From the NCBI GenBank assembly GCA_024741835.1, contig JAENRP010000014.1, positions 166,921 through 230,920 on the forward strand: a stretch of DNA of 64,000 bases, read 5' to 3'. Positions within the stretch are counted from its first letter, which is position 1. Every line of letters begins with the position of its first letter. Source of the DNA: Diplocarpon mali (lineage: Eukaryota > Ascomycota > Leotiomycetes > Helotiales > Drepanopezizaceae). Below the pieces are notes generated by a model. It was not told the origin of the DNA. It saw nothing but the letters and a program-made list of their open reading frames with translations, and ran no database searches. The position numbers and the translations under genes are program-made. Shown here one piece after another: positions 34,907-48,035 of this stretch.

Positions 34907-37900
34907 AGAGTCGTGAGGCCTCTGATCAGACAAGGAGCAGCATACTTCTTCTCCCCCACGACGGCGACGGGCGAGTCGTCAGTATATAGGGTTCCGTGCA
35001 TCCCAGACATGCGGCCAGACCAGCCTTGCTTCGATGGCCGCTTTAACCTTGGAGTTGGCTTTTGAGCCGCTGAGAAGAGAGCGCAAGCTGTTCGCCATTT
35101 GCCTCGCCTCCTGTAGTCCGGGCAAAGTGGCTTTGCCCACGCTTGCCGCAGCAGCAGATCGTGGCCTCTCACACCGAACCTCGCGCAACCAGCTCTCGCT
35201 CTCTCGGGGATGCGAAGAATCGGTGGCTCGCGACCATACCGGACTAGTCGCGCTCTCTCGCGCCCTGGCGAAGCTATTCATATCCCTCTCCTTCGCTATC
35301 CGGGTTCGGTGAGTCTTTTGGGCTGTCCATTCCCGTACATGAAGGTGGGAGGGGCATATATATATTAGAGTCTATATTAAATCTACCTACAGTATCTATC
35401 TCTCTGTCTCTCTCTCCCCCCCCGCCCAACGTTGGTTTTTCCATCTTGCTTCGTATCGTGTAACCTACCAACGACGGTCCGTTCCCGTCGAGAAATACCG
35501 GAGATGAATATGTTGCTAGAATCCAAGTAGGGTAAACAAAAGAAACAGGAGTTAGACAGTAGTGCCGAGCGCTGATTGTTGTTTTCTCCGGGATCCAGCG
35601 TCATAGGAACAATAAGCAAACTCGTTTTCCCCTACCTAACGCCCCCCCCCCAAATCTTCATCCGCATCAGTCCTTGGAGGACCCCGCACTACCAAAGTTC
35701 TGACACGACTTGAAGCGTCTCGTCCGTGACCCGTAGCGAACACTGCCTGCGAGCCTCATCAGCAGCGCATCCCGAACCATCGATCGTAACAACTGGTCCG
35801 TCGTGAATCTTCCGCGAGGGGGCCTACTCTGCCCGCGGTTCTCCCTGGCTCTCCCAAGCGAATCCATATTCAGATATCGGGAACTTACGAAGTCTGGGAT
35901 ACGACGAAATCCGGGGGAAGGGGGTGCAAGTTGTCATCGGGATGGGTCATGAGGTTTCTTCATCCACTTGCCGAGTACACTTGTGCATAGGCCAGGTCTG
36001 GCCTGTTATGACCCCCCCCCCAAAAACCGAGTGCTACACGACCTCCTATCTCAAGCGAGTATTTCAAAACACCGGTTTTCGTAGAAACGGCTTTCTCTTG
36101 CGAAGCGGGTCACCCTCCCATGATTGACTTCCGAGTAGAAGTAATGTATCGCGGAAATGCCTTTCAGCGCCAGAGATCATTCGCGCGGCTCGCCAGCATG
36201 GTTCACCATCCGATAGCAACCTTCCACTAACAAAGACTTCTCACCTCTTGGTGGCCATGGGTTTCTGAAATAGTTCAACATACGAAAAAGAGCGGAGGAG
36301 GGGAGGAGGGGTGGAGACAACAGTCTTTGCGTATCGAAGCATCCCGATATTCAGATACCGCTGGTTCTACGAAGATCGGCCCAGCAATCGCTCAAGGGCG
36401 ACCGATCTTCGCCCTTCCCACGATTACGAGGCCGGATTCCCACGGGCGTGCCCTTACATGCCATTAGACCTGCCATTAACTGTGCCATTAAACCCACCAA
36501 GAACTTGCCTCTTCAGAATACGCTTTCCAGGATCCCATTCGGCATTCGGCAAGGATGTGTGGTCAAAGCTCGACGGAGCAGTACACTTCCTCCGGACGTG
36601 TCAATTCTTGCTCCTGGGATTCGTCCGTCTGGCTTCCCCCTTCGATACCTGACCCTCTCAACACGACTCTGGCCGCCCTGCGACAGACCCGAGCGACCGC
36701 TTCACTCCCTCGTGGCTTCATGGCTTGACGGGAACACCTCAAGGATCCATCTCGCTCCATCTTCTCACCGTCAATCCGACTGAAGCGTCAGCGAGCCATG
36801 GCCCCGCCCGAAAGACCATGATTCGACAATACAACGAGCTAAATCGGTGAGACTGATACACTCGGCTGCCACAGAAATCCGGTCGCATCACGATCGTTCG
36901 TCCACCAGCAGTGGGACACCGGTCACCGATTCTGCACGCTACCATGGGTGGGCACTCCTCACGAAAGTACGGTGTATTAACGAACACCGCGACGCTGCCG
37001 GAATCTCGAGAAGCGCGTCGCATCGCCTGTCGCTAGGGAATCCCGAAAACCAAACGGAAACATCCTCGCCAAGGCATGTTCAAGGCAGCCTTCTCAGACC
37101 TGACCGACGCCTTGGTGCGAGTTACGTGGCAGCGGGGCGTTGAAATCTCTTGTTGCTCATCGCATTCCTCGTCCACATGCATTTGTATCTCTGCGTGTTA
37201 CTCCTTGCTATGCTAGGGTCGGACATGTGGCTGAGTCGCCGCGTCCAGGCAGTTTTTCTTTTCTTTTCGGAAATCTGTTTTCAAGATCGAGCACAGCGAA
37301 TCTGATCTCCTACACCGGTGCGTAATCTGCTTCGGGGCTCGAGGTGAGATGGACATGCAGTCCCCACGGGTAGGGATCATCAGTGACTGCGGGTATTTCG
37401 ATGTCATACTTTGGTGTTAAACCAGAAGATCCGCGCAAGGCGACGAAATCGCTGTAGCTGTTCCAAACCAGCTTCAGACATCTCGCGCGGGTTTCCAGAG
37501 ATTTGGCAAATCATGATCTACAGGGCTCTGGTTCAGGTGATCCTTGAATGGGCTCCGACCTATCGCTCTCGATCGCTGGTGCGCCTGATGGCTTCAGAAG
37601 GCTGGCTGCAGAATTCGACACCGAGAGCAGTGAAGCAATTGTCTCCGTAGCTTTTTGCAAGGAGACGGTCTCTTCCTGTCCCCGTGAAGGGGACTGCGCA
37701 TCGGCTGGCTAAATGAGCGACGTCAAGCCCCTCACATGGGCCGCACCAGATGTCGACAGGTCGCCTCCAAATACTGCGACTCGACTCTGACCGTGACGTT
37801 TGCTTTTGGTGAAGAATCGTCAAGTGCTCCTTGTAAAGAGATCCGTCCCGAGTACGCTGAAGCCACATCCCTCTCTCCAGTCGAGCCATAGTCATCCCAA

Positions 37901-38382
37901 GTGGCAGCTGCCAGAAGCATTCCTCCATTCTCGCCCAGAGACATCCCCGTACCCGTGGAAAATCCGAATGCCCCGTACAAGCGCTGTCCCAAGGGGATAC
38001 GCGTGCTTTGCCGAGGGTTCTCAGACGGGGGAAGAAATGCGCCACTTCCCCGACACGAGCTCACCCGCCAGATGTATCGGAGGCTTCGTCCAGCGGTTTG
38101 GCTGCCTCGTTGTGTTTACGAGTCCCCCCCCCCCTCGTCTACTCGGCTGCTTGTCCTCACAGGCCGCTGGCCCGGCCGGTTGGTCACCGGAGAACCGAAC
38201 GGGACAGCCGCTTCTCACCGGTCGGTCGGTCCTGTAACCCGCCGAATCCCGTTTCGGCCCGAATCTCAGGCCGACCGCTTCCCGCCCCAGCCGCCTCTTC
38301 CGGCCGGTCTCACGTCCCTCCGGATATCCGTGCATGATTCCTACTGCGCAGTATCTCGAGTGGCCACGGGTTGGTTGTCCTT

Positions 38383-38417
38383 GCATCGGCATCGGCATCG
38401 GCATCGGCATCGGCACC
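38383..38417 (+). repeat. ATCGGC hexanucleotide microsatellite
   Basis: About six tandem ATCGGC units in otherwise unique, gene-free sequence. The last unit has a T-to-C change. Confidence 0.85.
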
Positions 38418-41400
38418 GGGGAAATAGACCTGGCTGCCTGGCATGCACAAGCGGTCTGCAGTTGCCGAGGCCTCGATTGTTGTCTCCGCCTCGGATTCCC
38501 CGTCCAAGCCGACTCGGGTCAGCCACGTCAAAAAGACGAAAACAGATGTAGACATGTCAATCTACATGTGTAGATATGAACATGCGAAGATCCCGAATCC
38601 GTTTGCACTTCTTTGATTGAAATGATGGACTAACCGGGAAATACTCGAAAGCGCGTCGACTGGGAGATTCCCTTGCGGTTGCACGAAATACCGCTGCACA
38701 GGGGGCGGCCAGATTGGCGAGATAAGCGAGAATCGATATCCGGATTTGCCCCGGGAGTGGACCCATGTCCCTACGCGTTTGACCGGGATTTGCTGATGGA
38801 CATATATTTTTCTCTTCAAGTCTCTTAGTCACCTTCGCTCTCCGCTTCACAGTCGCTTTCTCGCACCGCGCTCGACTACCACAGCTTACCTGATATGCGG
38901 GTTTTCGATCGCCTCCTGTTGGTCCTGTCGGACCGGAACGTATCCTCCTCGAGAGCTCATCCTACCTACCATCCTTACGCACCCATCCAATCGGGGCAGA
39001 CACGCCAACTCCCACTCACCAGCTCGAATGACTGAAGGCGTCGGCGCACCCCGAGTCTCGGCCCTGCTCGTCCTGCCAGCCACTTCCCGGCCTACTCACC
39101 GAACCAAGCGCGGCCTTGAGGCTCCTCGACCTGGGAGGACTTGCTTTTCAGACCGGAACCCGGAGCGAGGACGAGTATGCGACATCGTCCCAGGGTTACG
39201 ATCAAGAAAGTATAGACGGGGCCCTGGCTGCCTCGCTGAATGGCGATGCGGTTGGGAGGTGAACGGTCGGTGAGCTAGGCTTCGACGACGATGGCAAGGC
39301 GAGGCTTCTCTTGACTCCCGGGTTGCGACGAGTAGGCATGGCTGGGCCGATGTCAGCCATTTTTGTGTTGTCTTCTGATTGGAGTGTTCCTCGGCATTCT
39401 GACCTGCTGCGTTGTCTCCGCCAGCAGGGACCGAGCGATACGTGGACGGAATGGAAGTCTTGGGATGGTCTGGTCCTACCGAGTCTTTGGATGGGAAGCT
39501 CTCACTGCCTCTGCCAGGATGTATACACCAGACTGCGATCGCCAGCATGCAGTAGGGCTTTAATGTTGGGCGCTGAAGACTTGGTTCCCTCTTATGGTCG
39601 TGGAGAACGCTCCATGCTTGGTAGCCCAAGACACATCCTGTCAAAACAGCGAAGTGGCTTCCATAGCCGAGGCCTCTCTCTTCTCTTGCATCCGCCGTAT
39701 ACCCCCCGCAGCCCGATCATTTTTCAAGATGCAATTCCACCTGTCATGTTCGGTGAAGCAGCTCTGACTTTCCGCGGGGCGAGAATACTTTGCCTCTTGG
39801 GTGAGCGTGGGGCTCCTTCCTGAGATCGGGGCACTTTTCCAGTTTCCAGATAGGATCTGAAGCTTTCCGTTGACGATCTGAGGCTCTTCCAATCTGATCC
39901 CGTGATATTCCTCCACGTGAGACCCAGCTCGAGAAGGCTTGTGCACACGTGCACCCTTGATCCAGGGTCGTGCTGTCAGTTCGTTTCCAGGAATCGAAAC
40001 ATGATCCCTTGTCCGAAAACCACCCAGGATGATGCATGATCGAGACTCGCGCTGCATATTTTGCGTGTCGACATGACGGCCCCAGCCGTATACCACCGTT
40101 CCAGGCACAAGAGCGCTTCTGTTCACACGCAGCATCGGGCCACCCGAGTTCCTCACGCGCTCCTAGGAGTCGTGTTACGCCTGTCAAATCTTCCCTGGTA
40201 TCTACAGTAAGTACAACACTGTGGACCGGTTGTGCGCCGTCGTGGAGCTTTCGTGAACACGGCGGTTTGAAGCCAGTCAATGGCCTCGGCCATCCAACCG
40301 ACATATCCTGGCAGGTCGCCTGGTTCTTGCTGGCCGAGGAGCAGCCTCATGTGCTCGTACACTCCGCAAGCTGGGCGGAGAGAGGCCGGCAGTCCACGCC
40401 TCGTGCGAGAGTGACAACTCCCTCGTTCTGCATCGCTTCTTGTCGGACCGATGGGGCGGCAAGAATGAGATGTGATCGAGCTGGTTCAGATGATGAGCAG
40501 CCACACTTGGCCAACCCTCCGAGGCTGGAAACCTCTCATCCGAGATCGAATCACGATTTCAAGGAGTCCGGTGTTGGGTGGGTTGAGGTATCTGGAAAGC
40601 TGGGACGCGCACAGAAAGTCCAGAACACACGAGATGCGAGCAGCCAGCAGCGGATCATCGCTCCTCAAGCGGGCGCTTTGTGGCGTCTCTCTTGCGTCGT
40701 ACAACATATTGACATTGTGCAGCTTCGGATCCGTCTCAACAGGAGTGCGACGCATCTAAGGCTCTGGCTCGTCAACCACCCGAGTCCCAGGACGACGGCA
40801 GCGGCTCAAATTTGTCTGGGGAAAGAATCGTACCGTGGCATCCAACGTGAGACGACAGCTACTCGTACCCTCATCTGCACTTCGCGGTTCACGGAGATGT
40901 GCACACGGGTAGTGGTGTTGCTCCGTGTAGTTGGCCTTGATATGTGGTGGCTTCTAGAGAGATGCGGAGCTCAGGGCGTTGGAGAGGTCTGTTGGGAAGC
41001 GCGTTGAGCATCGAGACACATACCAGTCTGGGAACATCCGGCTCCGGCTCTATCTTCGAGTACTTGTGCTGCTGGGTTGTCGGCGAGCCAAGCCTACCTA
41101 CATATCGTACGCTTACCGATCCAGGGCTGCCGCTGCTGCTGTGGAGAACAGTACCACCGCGATCGAGGTACAGCGACAAAAATTGGAAGTGATCTCGACC
41201 GGTCTTTTAATCCTGAAACTCTTCTAGACCCTCGCAAACAGACCTCCGCCCCAGAATATGTTCCCGCGTCCGCAAAAGTCGGTATCACCATCTCTGTCCA
41301 GCAGCAGGGACTTGATATTGTGCCATTGGAGGGAGCCTCGACTCGGCTGGCCGAACGGGAGACACGACTTGAAGGCATCCATGCGTATTTCCTCGTCCCA

Positions 41401-43096
41401 CCGTACCACGGGCCGTCATGCGCAGTCTCATCACACTTCTATGCAGGTGCTTCCTCAGAGAAGGGGAAGTGCTGGCCAATCACTGATAGTAGTAATGGTG
41501 CGCCAATAGTGAAAAGGCCTTTTCGGGATCGCTGGATCTGGTTCAGAGCAGACGTTTGGTAATGCTCGATTTTTTTATTTTTATTTTTTTTGCGGCTGTC
41601 TTTACAAGACTCACATGCGTGTTGGGTCTGCCATGGACTCATGTATCTGGTGATGTTTGAAGCGAAGTCTGGCTCTTAAGCAGCGAGGCGTGTGGGGAGA
41701 CGTGTGCCAAAGAAGCCGAAAAAGCTGGGAGATGGTCCAGTAATACGTCGTCGTCACTGACACCAGACACCAGATTTCAGCTAGCTAAGCCAAGCGGACG
41801 TCTCGAACAGCTTGCTCTGCTCTGCGTCTGTATCAACCATCCACTCGTGGCTTCGCTGCTCAAATCACCTCTACAAATCAACACACACTTTAGGGGGCTC
41901 GCACTTGGAAAGACGAAATTCGCCTGTGAACGGTAGACGAAGCACATGCTTCCATACACGCTGTTACTCCGACCCGTCCCTTTCCCTGAAGGATATAGGG
42001 GCTCGCTTAAGCTACTGCGGATACCAGGGGAAGTGCGGGAGGAGGCATGCGAAAGGGAGATTTACGTTGGATGATGAAGAGGATGGTGAGCGCAAGCATA
42101 CCACGGCGCAGCGACGAAGGTATCTTCCCTCGCCTGTTGACCTGGAGGCTCCGAGACGCCTATTTTCAGTACTCTACAAATCTCTCAATGTTCGACTGAA
42201 ACTTATATAAAAAAGATCAAATCATTGCCGCTACATATCCTAATCAAGCAGCAAGAAACCCCTCCCCGTCTCTTTACCTTGGAATGTGGTTGAATTGCAA
42301 GGGAATAATTAGATTTGACCACTGGGAAAAGAAGAAAAAGAAAAAAAAATAAGGCGGGGAATGAAAGAAAGCCGCTGTTCCATGAGAGGTACCGGTTAAG
42401 GTACGTCTCGATTCTCGAAATGTTTGGAGAAGAGAAACTCGGCAAAGATTCGCAAGAGCATTTTCGGTCAGATCCTAGTAGACAGGCACCTCTTGCTTTC
42501 CTCCCTTCCAGTGCTGTGCTGGGGAAAAGGGAGATAGGCGTCTCGCGGCGATGGCAGCAAGATTGCTTACCAAAGCGACCGCCAATGATATCTATTTTCA
42601 TGGATTCGGATTCCTGCAACCTCCTGGCACCAGGTCGTTCTCTTATCAGCGCTGCATCATCAAACATGACGGGGGAATGGACAACTGAGGCCCGGTTGAT
42701 TGGCCGGTCGACCCCCGCGAACGACTCTCTCGGGGTAGATGAGCAGCTGCACCACCAGATGTTGGAATGCCGTCCCCGAGACTCTGGATAGTCAGGGATG
42801 AAGCGGGAAGATTGTATGGGTGCGTGGGTGAGCAGAGCAGAGGTGGTTCTGGACCGTCCAAAACAATCGGCGATGATTGCTCATCTTCGGGTCGCCTGGG
42901 ATGATACAGGGCTTGCTAAGCTCGCCAAGGCAGGTCGTTGACAAAGCGGAAGAAGATATATGTATTTATACATCCATGGGCAGTCCTGTCGAGGACTCGA
43001 GGTTTGCAAGGCAGCATTTGCAGTTGGATGCTAATTCCCCCAAGCCGTGAGAGGAATCCTCCAGGGAGCATTGGACCCTCAATCAGCCGGAGAGTG

Positions 43097-44990
43097 ATGG
43101 TGTTGAAATTTCCTGCCGTAATCCTGCTCCTTTGCTTGCCGAGGCTGAGCTGGGCCCGTCCAACATGGCATTGTAAGTATCTCACAACAAACCCAGAAAA
43201 CTCCCAGAACTGAGGATTGCGCAGCTCCAACTTGCTATCCCGACCTTCTCAGCGCAGGAGCCGAGGAGCTCGTCGCCGGCCTCGAGAGCGGAGCATGGTC
43301 CAGCGTCGATCTGACCAGGGCGAGTCTGTCCCGAGCCTGGCAACTAAACGTGTACTGAGCGAAGCAGGCGTACATACTCCGCATTCATGAGGTCAATGAT
43401 CTTCTCCACGTGGTGACCGAGATCAATCCGGATGCCCTGACCATCGCAGAAGCTCTTGACGCGGAGCGGGCGAACGGGACGACCAGGAGTGCTCTCCACG
43501 GCATCCCAATGCTCATCAAGAACAACATCGCCACGAAAGACCGCATGAACAACACCGCTGGCTCGTTTGCCTTGCTTGGAGCTGCTGTCCCGCGCGATGC
43601 GACAGTGGCGGGGAAGCTCCGTGCCGCTGGAGTGATACTCCTGGGCAAGTCAAATCTCAGTCAATGGGCCAACTTCAGGAGCTCCAACAGCTCGAGCGGC
43701 TGGTCGGCGGATGGGAACCAGACCACGTCTGCCTATCACCCCAACGCGGACCCGAGTGGAAGCTCGTCCGGGAGTGGTGTCGGGACGTCCATCGGTCTGG
43801 CATTCGCTTCCCTGGGCACCGAGACCGATGGGAGTATCCTGAGTCCGTCCAGCGCCAACAATCTCGTCGGTATCAAACCTTCTGTCGGCTTGACTTCCAG
43901 GTCCCTGGTGATCCCCATCTCTTCACACCAGGATACGGTTGGTAGGTGCGGCCCTGCTTCGCCGGCCGAGACTGACACGCGCAGGTCCGATGGCGCGGAG
44001 CGTGTCCGACGCGGCGCGTATCCTCTCTATCATCGCGGGAAGAGATCCAGCGGACAACTACACGTCCGCTCAGCCGTGGAACTCGCCTCCAGACTACTCG
44101 GGCTCCCTGAACTTCTCCAGCTTCCGAGGAGCGAGGATTGGAGTCCCTCGGCAGGTATTGACATCCTACGCCGACGGCACCAGCCCGCCACTCGTCGCGG
44201 CCTTCGACGCCGCGCTCAGGGTCATCGAGCAGGCGGGCGCGACGATCGTGGAAGACGCCAACTTCCCAGCATGGCAAGGGTATCTGAGAGATGACAACGA
44301 GACCGTGGTGCTCCAAGCAGACTTCATCAGCGATCTCGCGAGCTACCTCTCCCGGCTGACTTCCAACCCACGCAACGTCACCAGCCTAGACGACATATCC
44401 GATTTCACTCGGGGCTTTCCGCCCGAGGCCTATCCGGAGCGGGATACTGCCAGCTGGGACGAGGCTTTGAGCCGGGGGTGGAACAACTCGGATCCCCGGT
44501 TCTGGCCAGCCTACCAGGCCAGCTACTACTACGGCGCCGAGGGGGGCGTTCTGGGGGCTCTAGAGAAGTATAATCTAGATGCCTTGGTCCTCCCGACCGA
44601 TTACGCGCCGGGGCTACCAGCGAGGGCCGGGCTTCCTGTCGTCACAGTCCCCATGGGATCCTATCCTGCCAACACCACCGTGGTCAGGTCGCAGAACTGG
44701 GGCCTCGTGCAGGTTGGACCGAACATCCCGTCAGTACATTCTCATTGTCTGCAGCAGCTCATGCCATCTAGCTGTAACATCCTGGGAGCCTCTCCCCTCA
44801 GGAATGTGTACCTTTCCCGCTACCCGTGCTAACACATCACAGCTTCGGAATCTCGTTCATGGGTGCGAAGTGGAGCGAGGAATCCCTCATTGGGTACGCC
44901 TACGCCTTCGAGCAGCGAACCAACTTTCGTTCCAGGACCAGGCCATACCTGACTCCTAGCACTCAGTTAGCCGACGTTGTGAATGGTTAG
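43097..44990 (+). CDS. Secreted amidase-signature hydrolase
   Basis: Five exons (43097-43172, 43225-43319, 43368-43941, 43985-44729, 44843-44990) give 545 residues. Intron 2 has a GC donor (AGG|GCGAGT); the joined DLTR|AYILRIHEVN is the expected amidase sequence. Residues 1-21 (MVLKFPAVILLLCLPRLSWA) form a signal peptide, and several N-x-S/T sites fit secretion. The Ser-cisSer-Lys triad is present: K108 in GIPMLIKNN, S189 in DPSGSSSGSG and S213 in GTETDGSI; the 24-residue spacing between the serines is canonical. The family hydrolyses C-N bonds of amides; the substrate cannot be read from sequence. Downstream motifs (GPMARSVSDAARIL, GVPRQVL, ALVLPTDYAPGLPA, GISFMGAKWSEESL) complete the fold. 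It stands alone between gene-free DNA and Sqt1. Confidence 0.92.
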
Positions 44991-46529
44991 GAGTTGTATT
45001 CTTGTGTATGATGCCGCTTTTCGTATGGTGCTAATTTAACTTGTCATTTGCACATACAGAAATGGGGGCCAAAGCGACCATATACTGAGCTGGGATAGGA
45101 TAGGATGGACGATAGAGGATGAGCATGAAGCAAGTGAATTCTCAGCCTTTTATCGAACGCAAGACGTTGATAGTGAGACTAGCGCACGTGAACAATAACA
45201 CAACTTGACTATCTTTACCTTCTAATTTAGGGAGTAAAATAACTTCTGGTCCAGGACCAAGTTTTACATAAGTCTTACTACTTGATTCGCTGCCGTTACG
45301 AGAAATTAAGAGTCGCGATGGTACGTACTCTGCCACTTCCTTGAAATGTAGTCGTTCGACTAGAGTTTACATACAAAGTAGCCAAAGCGACTACAGATTT
45401 AGCTGGAATGGGATAGGACGAGACAGCGAAACAAAACGAAATATAAAGTACAAAGTAACAACATCCTCAGCTTGACTTGCATCAAACGCGAGACCTTGAC
45501 GGTATGACCCATAGAGTAAATAATCCAATAATAGCACAACGTAGCCCCATCTCACCACCTCTTCCGTTGTCGAGAAGCAATGGTACGAAAGTAAAAGCGG
45601 TAAGGAGAAGAAAAGTAGGAAGAAGAATGAAGAGCAAGACATCCCCTCTCTCCTCTTTGTCCAACTGCACAAGACAAAGCCTCACCAATGGATATAAAAA
45701 CCAGGAGAGTCGCAGCCATTACAGCCCCATCACAAGCCCAACACTACACCCCCCTCTCCTGCCCCCGCAAGAACACAGGACCCAAACACGTAGGCTGATC
45801 CAACCAAACCTGCTCTGATCGTCCCCCGAGCGAGAGGGAACACGAGAAACCCATCCTGCGAAGTCTGCTCCGCTGCCGCATAGTATAGCACAGCATAGCA
45901 CAGCATAGCACAGCACAGCACCGCAGAAGACCATGCAACTTATCGTCAATGACTCACGACGAGCCGCTGCGGACCGCTCGCTGGAGCTCGCTGGAGCTCG
46001 CTGGAGCCCGGACGAGCCTCGCCTCAGGCGGGCTGTAAACAAAACGGTGCCACGTCGCGACAGGGCAGCAGTAAGCACGAGGAGTCGGGACGCAGACGTG
46101 TCGATGGTGGTCGTAGTCATGATGAGAAGAGTGCTGGGAATGCTCAGTCTCACGCGGTGGTGGTGGTGCTTCCCTGTGGTAGATGGTAGATGGTAGATGG
46201 TAGATGGAGACTAGGATGGGTACTGAAGGGGGTGGCGATAGAGGAATCAGTCGGAAGAGGAGGGGGAGAATGGTTGGGTGCTGGGATATGTTGTGGCGAG
46301 GGGAAGAGACTTGCCTTGCGGGCTGCGAGACGCCTCCTATTGCTATGTACGGCTGGGCGAAGTGCGTGATGGGGAGGAGAGGAGGCTTTCGACCGCTGAT
46401 GTGAGGGTGGCCACCGGTGACAAACATCAGGGCTGCTACAAACGGGTATTGCATGCGTGTCCATCTACTTTTTAACCCCGAGGAACTCCTGAAATGCACC
46501 TCTGCCCCCGACCAGTCGAGACCAAACCC
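44991..46529. other. Convergent intergenic region with simple repeats
   Basis: No gene is supported. AGCATAGCAC-type repeats lie at about 45881-45921, three GCTCGCTGGA units at 45976-46007, and ATGGTAG units at about 46181-46206. It holds the 3' ends of the amidase and Sqt1 genes. Confidence 0.5.
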
Positions 46530-48035
46530 CTACGCTACCGGCGCCTCAAAAACCAGAGCCACGCCATCGTCCCCCGCCGTGATGATCCTCTCGCCATCAC
46601 CCTGCACAAAGCCCAAGACTCCCCCTCCCTCTCCCTCTCCTCGATGCCCCTTCCACTCCCTCACAAACCCCGAGTTCGCCATCCCAGTCCCGCCCCTGGT
46701 ATCCCACCTCCTCACCACGCCGTCCATCCCACAGCTCGTTAGCAGCCACCCCCCGCTGCGAGAGTTCTTCACGAACTCAACCTTCACCACGCTGTACTCC
46801 TCATGCGCCTCTTTGATGTGCCGCCGCACAGCCCAGCGGTGCGCCGAGTCGAAGAGCGCTATGCTGCCGTCGACGCTGCCCGCCGCGAGTAACGTGAGGG
46901 GAGGAGGAGCAAATGCTAAACTCTCGATACCGTCGCCCTGTGCTTTGAGATCTGCGAGGATCTGGCCGGACTGTCCGGCTGCTGCCTTGACGACTGTTTG
47001 TTTCCCGCCTTTGGCTTGAGAGGAGCCGGCCGAGGCCGTGGAAGCGAGGCGAGGGAGGCCGACGACTTTGATAATCCCGCCTGCACCGCCGACTACGACG
47101 AAGTTACCTGTTGGCGCAATGGCCACGCTGAACAGACCTCCTTCGACGGCGAATCTCTGGTCGAGAGATGTAAGGCACACCACATACGCACCGCCCTCTC
47201 CCTGCGTAAGACCCGCCGCCGCGCCCTCCCCAAAGACGTCCCACACGTACAGGCTCTCGTCTTCGCTAACAGTGGCCAGCAACTTCCCATCCGCGCTCCA
47301 GCTGCCCGCCGTACAGCTCCCCGTATGCAGGAAATAGCTCTGCACAATCCGCAGCGGGGCGTCCTGGGACTTTGCGTCCACGGTATATACCCACACGCTG
47401 CCATCATTCGCGCCGAGCGCGATCGTATTGGGGGAGTCTGGGTTCGGACACGCAGCCACCCAGTTAATCTCCTCCACCTCCTGCACCTCCGCGATGAACT
47501 TCCACTTCGCGCCCGTCGCATTTGAGACATAGGCTCGCAGTTTGCCGTCCAGACCCCCGGAGAACAGGAACTCGCCTCTGGGTAACGTGAAAGCGAGCGC
47601 ATTTATGGAGTCTGTGTGGCCTTCGAGTTTGAAAATAGGAGACAGGCTCTGGCGCTCTACGCGCTCGCTCGGTCCGCTCTGGAAGCTGGCTGGCAGCACA
47701 GGTGTGTTCTCGGGTAGGGGAGTCGAGTCGAAGATATAACCGATCCCGCCCAGGTCGTCGCCTTCGCTGCCGCCGGTTGCTATGAGGGATGGATTGGTAG
47801 GGTGCTGCGCGATGGAAAAGATGCTGTCGGGGTGGGCGTCGAAGTGCGCAGATGAATCGTTTTGAAGGTGGATCTCTTGCATGATCTCGTCATCATTGTC
47901 GCCGTCTGAGGACCCGGAGTCCATGGCTGCGTCGCCGCTGTCCAGGATTTCTTCTGCTGCTTCGTTGATGTCGAGCATGGCTGCTTCTTCCGACTCGCCG
48001 CTGTGAGGGTCTATGAAGTCGTTTGAGGACGACAT
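46530..48035 (-). CDS. sqt1: Sqt1-like WD40 chaperone of ribosomal protein uL16 (Rpl10)
   Basis: A single exon of 501 residues. A short acidic N-terminus (MSSSNDFIDPHSGESEEAAM; SGSSDGDNDDEIMQ) precedes a WD40 propeller with recognisable blades: DSIFSIAQHPTNPSLIATGG, LEGHTDSINALAFT, GSCTAGSWSADGKLLATVSE, ESLYVWDVFG, LAAGSVDGSIALFD and TSCGMDGVVRRWDT. The acidic start plus propeller is the layout of Sqt1/AAMP. Sqt1 captures nascent Rpl10 in the cytoplasm and loads it on 60S subunits. An insert (ASTASAGSSQAKGGKQTVV) between blades is common in filamentous fungi. The C-terminal GDDGVALVFEAPVA closes the propeller. Together with vms1 this is a second 60S-related gene in the window, but they are 45 kb apart and unlinked functionally. 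Confidence 0.9.
   Translation of the reverse strand: MSSSNDFIDPHSGESEEAAMLDINEAAEEILDSGDAAMDSGSSDGDNDDEIMQEIHLQNDSSAHFDAHPDSIFSIAQHPTNPSLIATGGSEGDDLGGIGYIFDSTPLPENTPVLPASFQSGPSERVERQSLSPIFKLEGHTDSINALAFTLPRGEFLFSGGLDGKLRAYVSNATGAKWKFIAEVQEVEEINWVAACPNPDSPNTIALGANDGSVWVYTVDAKSQDAPLRIVQSYFLHTGSCTAGSWSADGKLLATVSEDESLYVWDVFGEGAAAGLTQGEGGAYVVCLTSLDQRFAVEGGLFSVAIAPTGNFVVVGGAGGIIKVVGLPRLASTASAGSSQAKGGKQTVVKAAAGQSGQILADLKAQGDGIESLAFAPPPLTLLAAGSVDGSIALFDSAHRWAVRRHIKEAHEEYSVVKVEFVKNSRSGGWLLTSCGMDGVVRRWDTRGGTGMANSGFVREWKGHRGEGEGGGVLGFVQGDGERIITAGDDGVALVFEAPVA

Larger units (their letters stand above)
34517..43096. other. Gene-free 8.6-kb stretch
   Basis: I can support no gene here. Base composition is near balanced, unlike the AT-rich right end. 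Simple repeats: GGCAAC hexamers at about 34866-34906 and ATCGGC hexamers at 38383-38417. An N run sits at 34594-34599. Candidate frames at 37560-38064 (minus), 39641-40156 (minus), 40036-41007 (plus) and 41077-41562 (plus) lack recognisable domains, splice partners or composition of real proteins. The 3' part includes the leader of the amidase gene. Confidence 0.45.

Noticed and set aside
40036..41007. 323-residue plus-strand frame
   Set aside because: Composition is random-like, minus-strand frames of similar length overlap, and no domain is seen.
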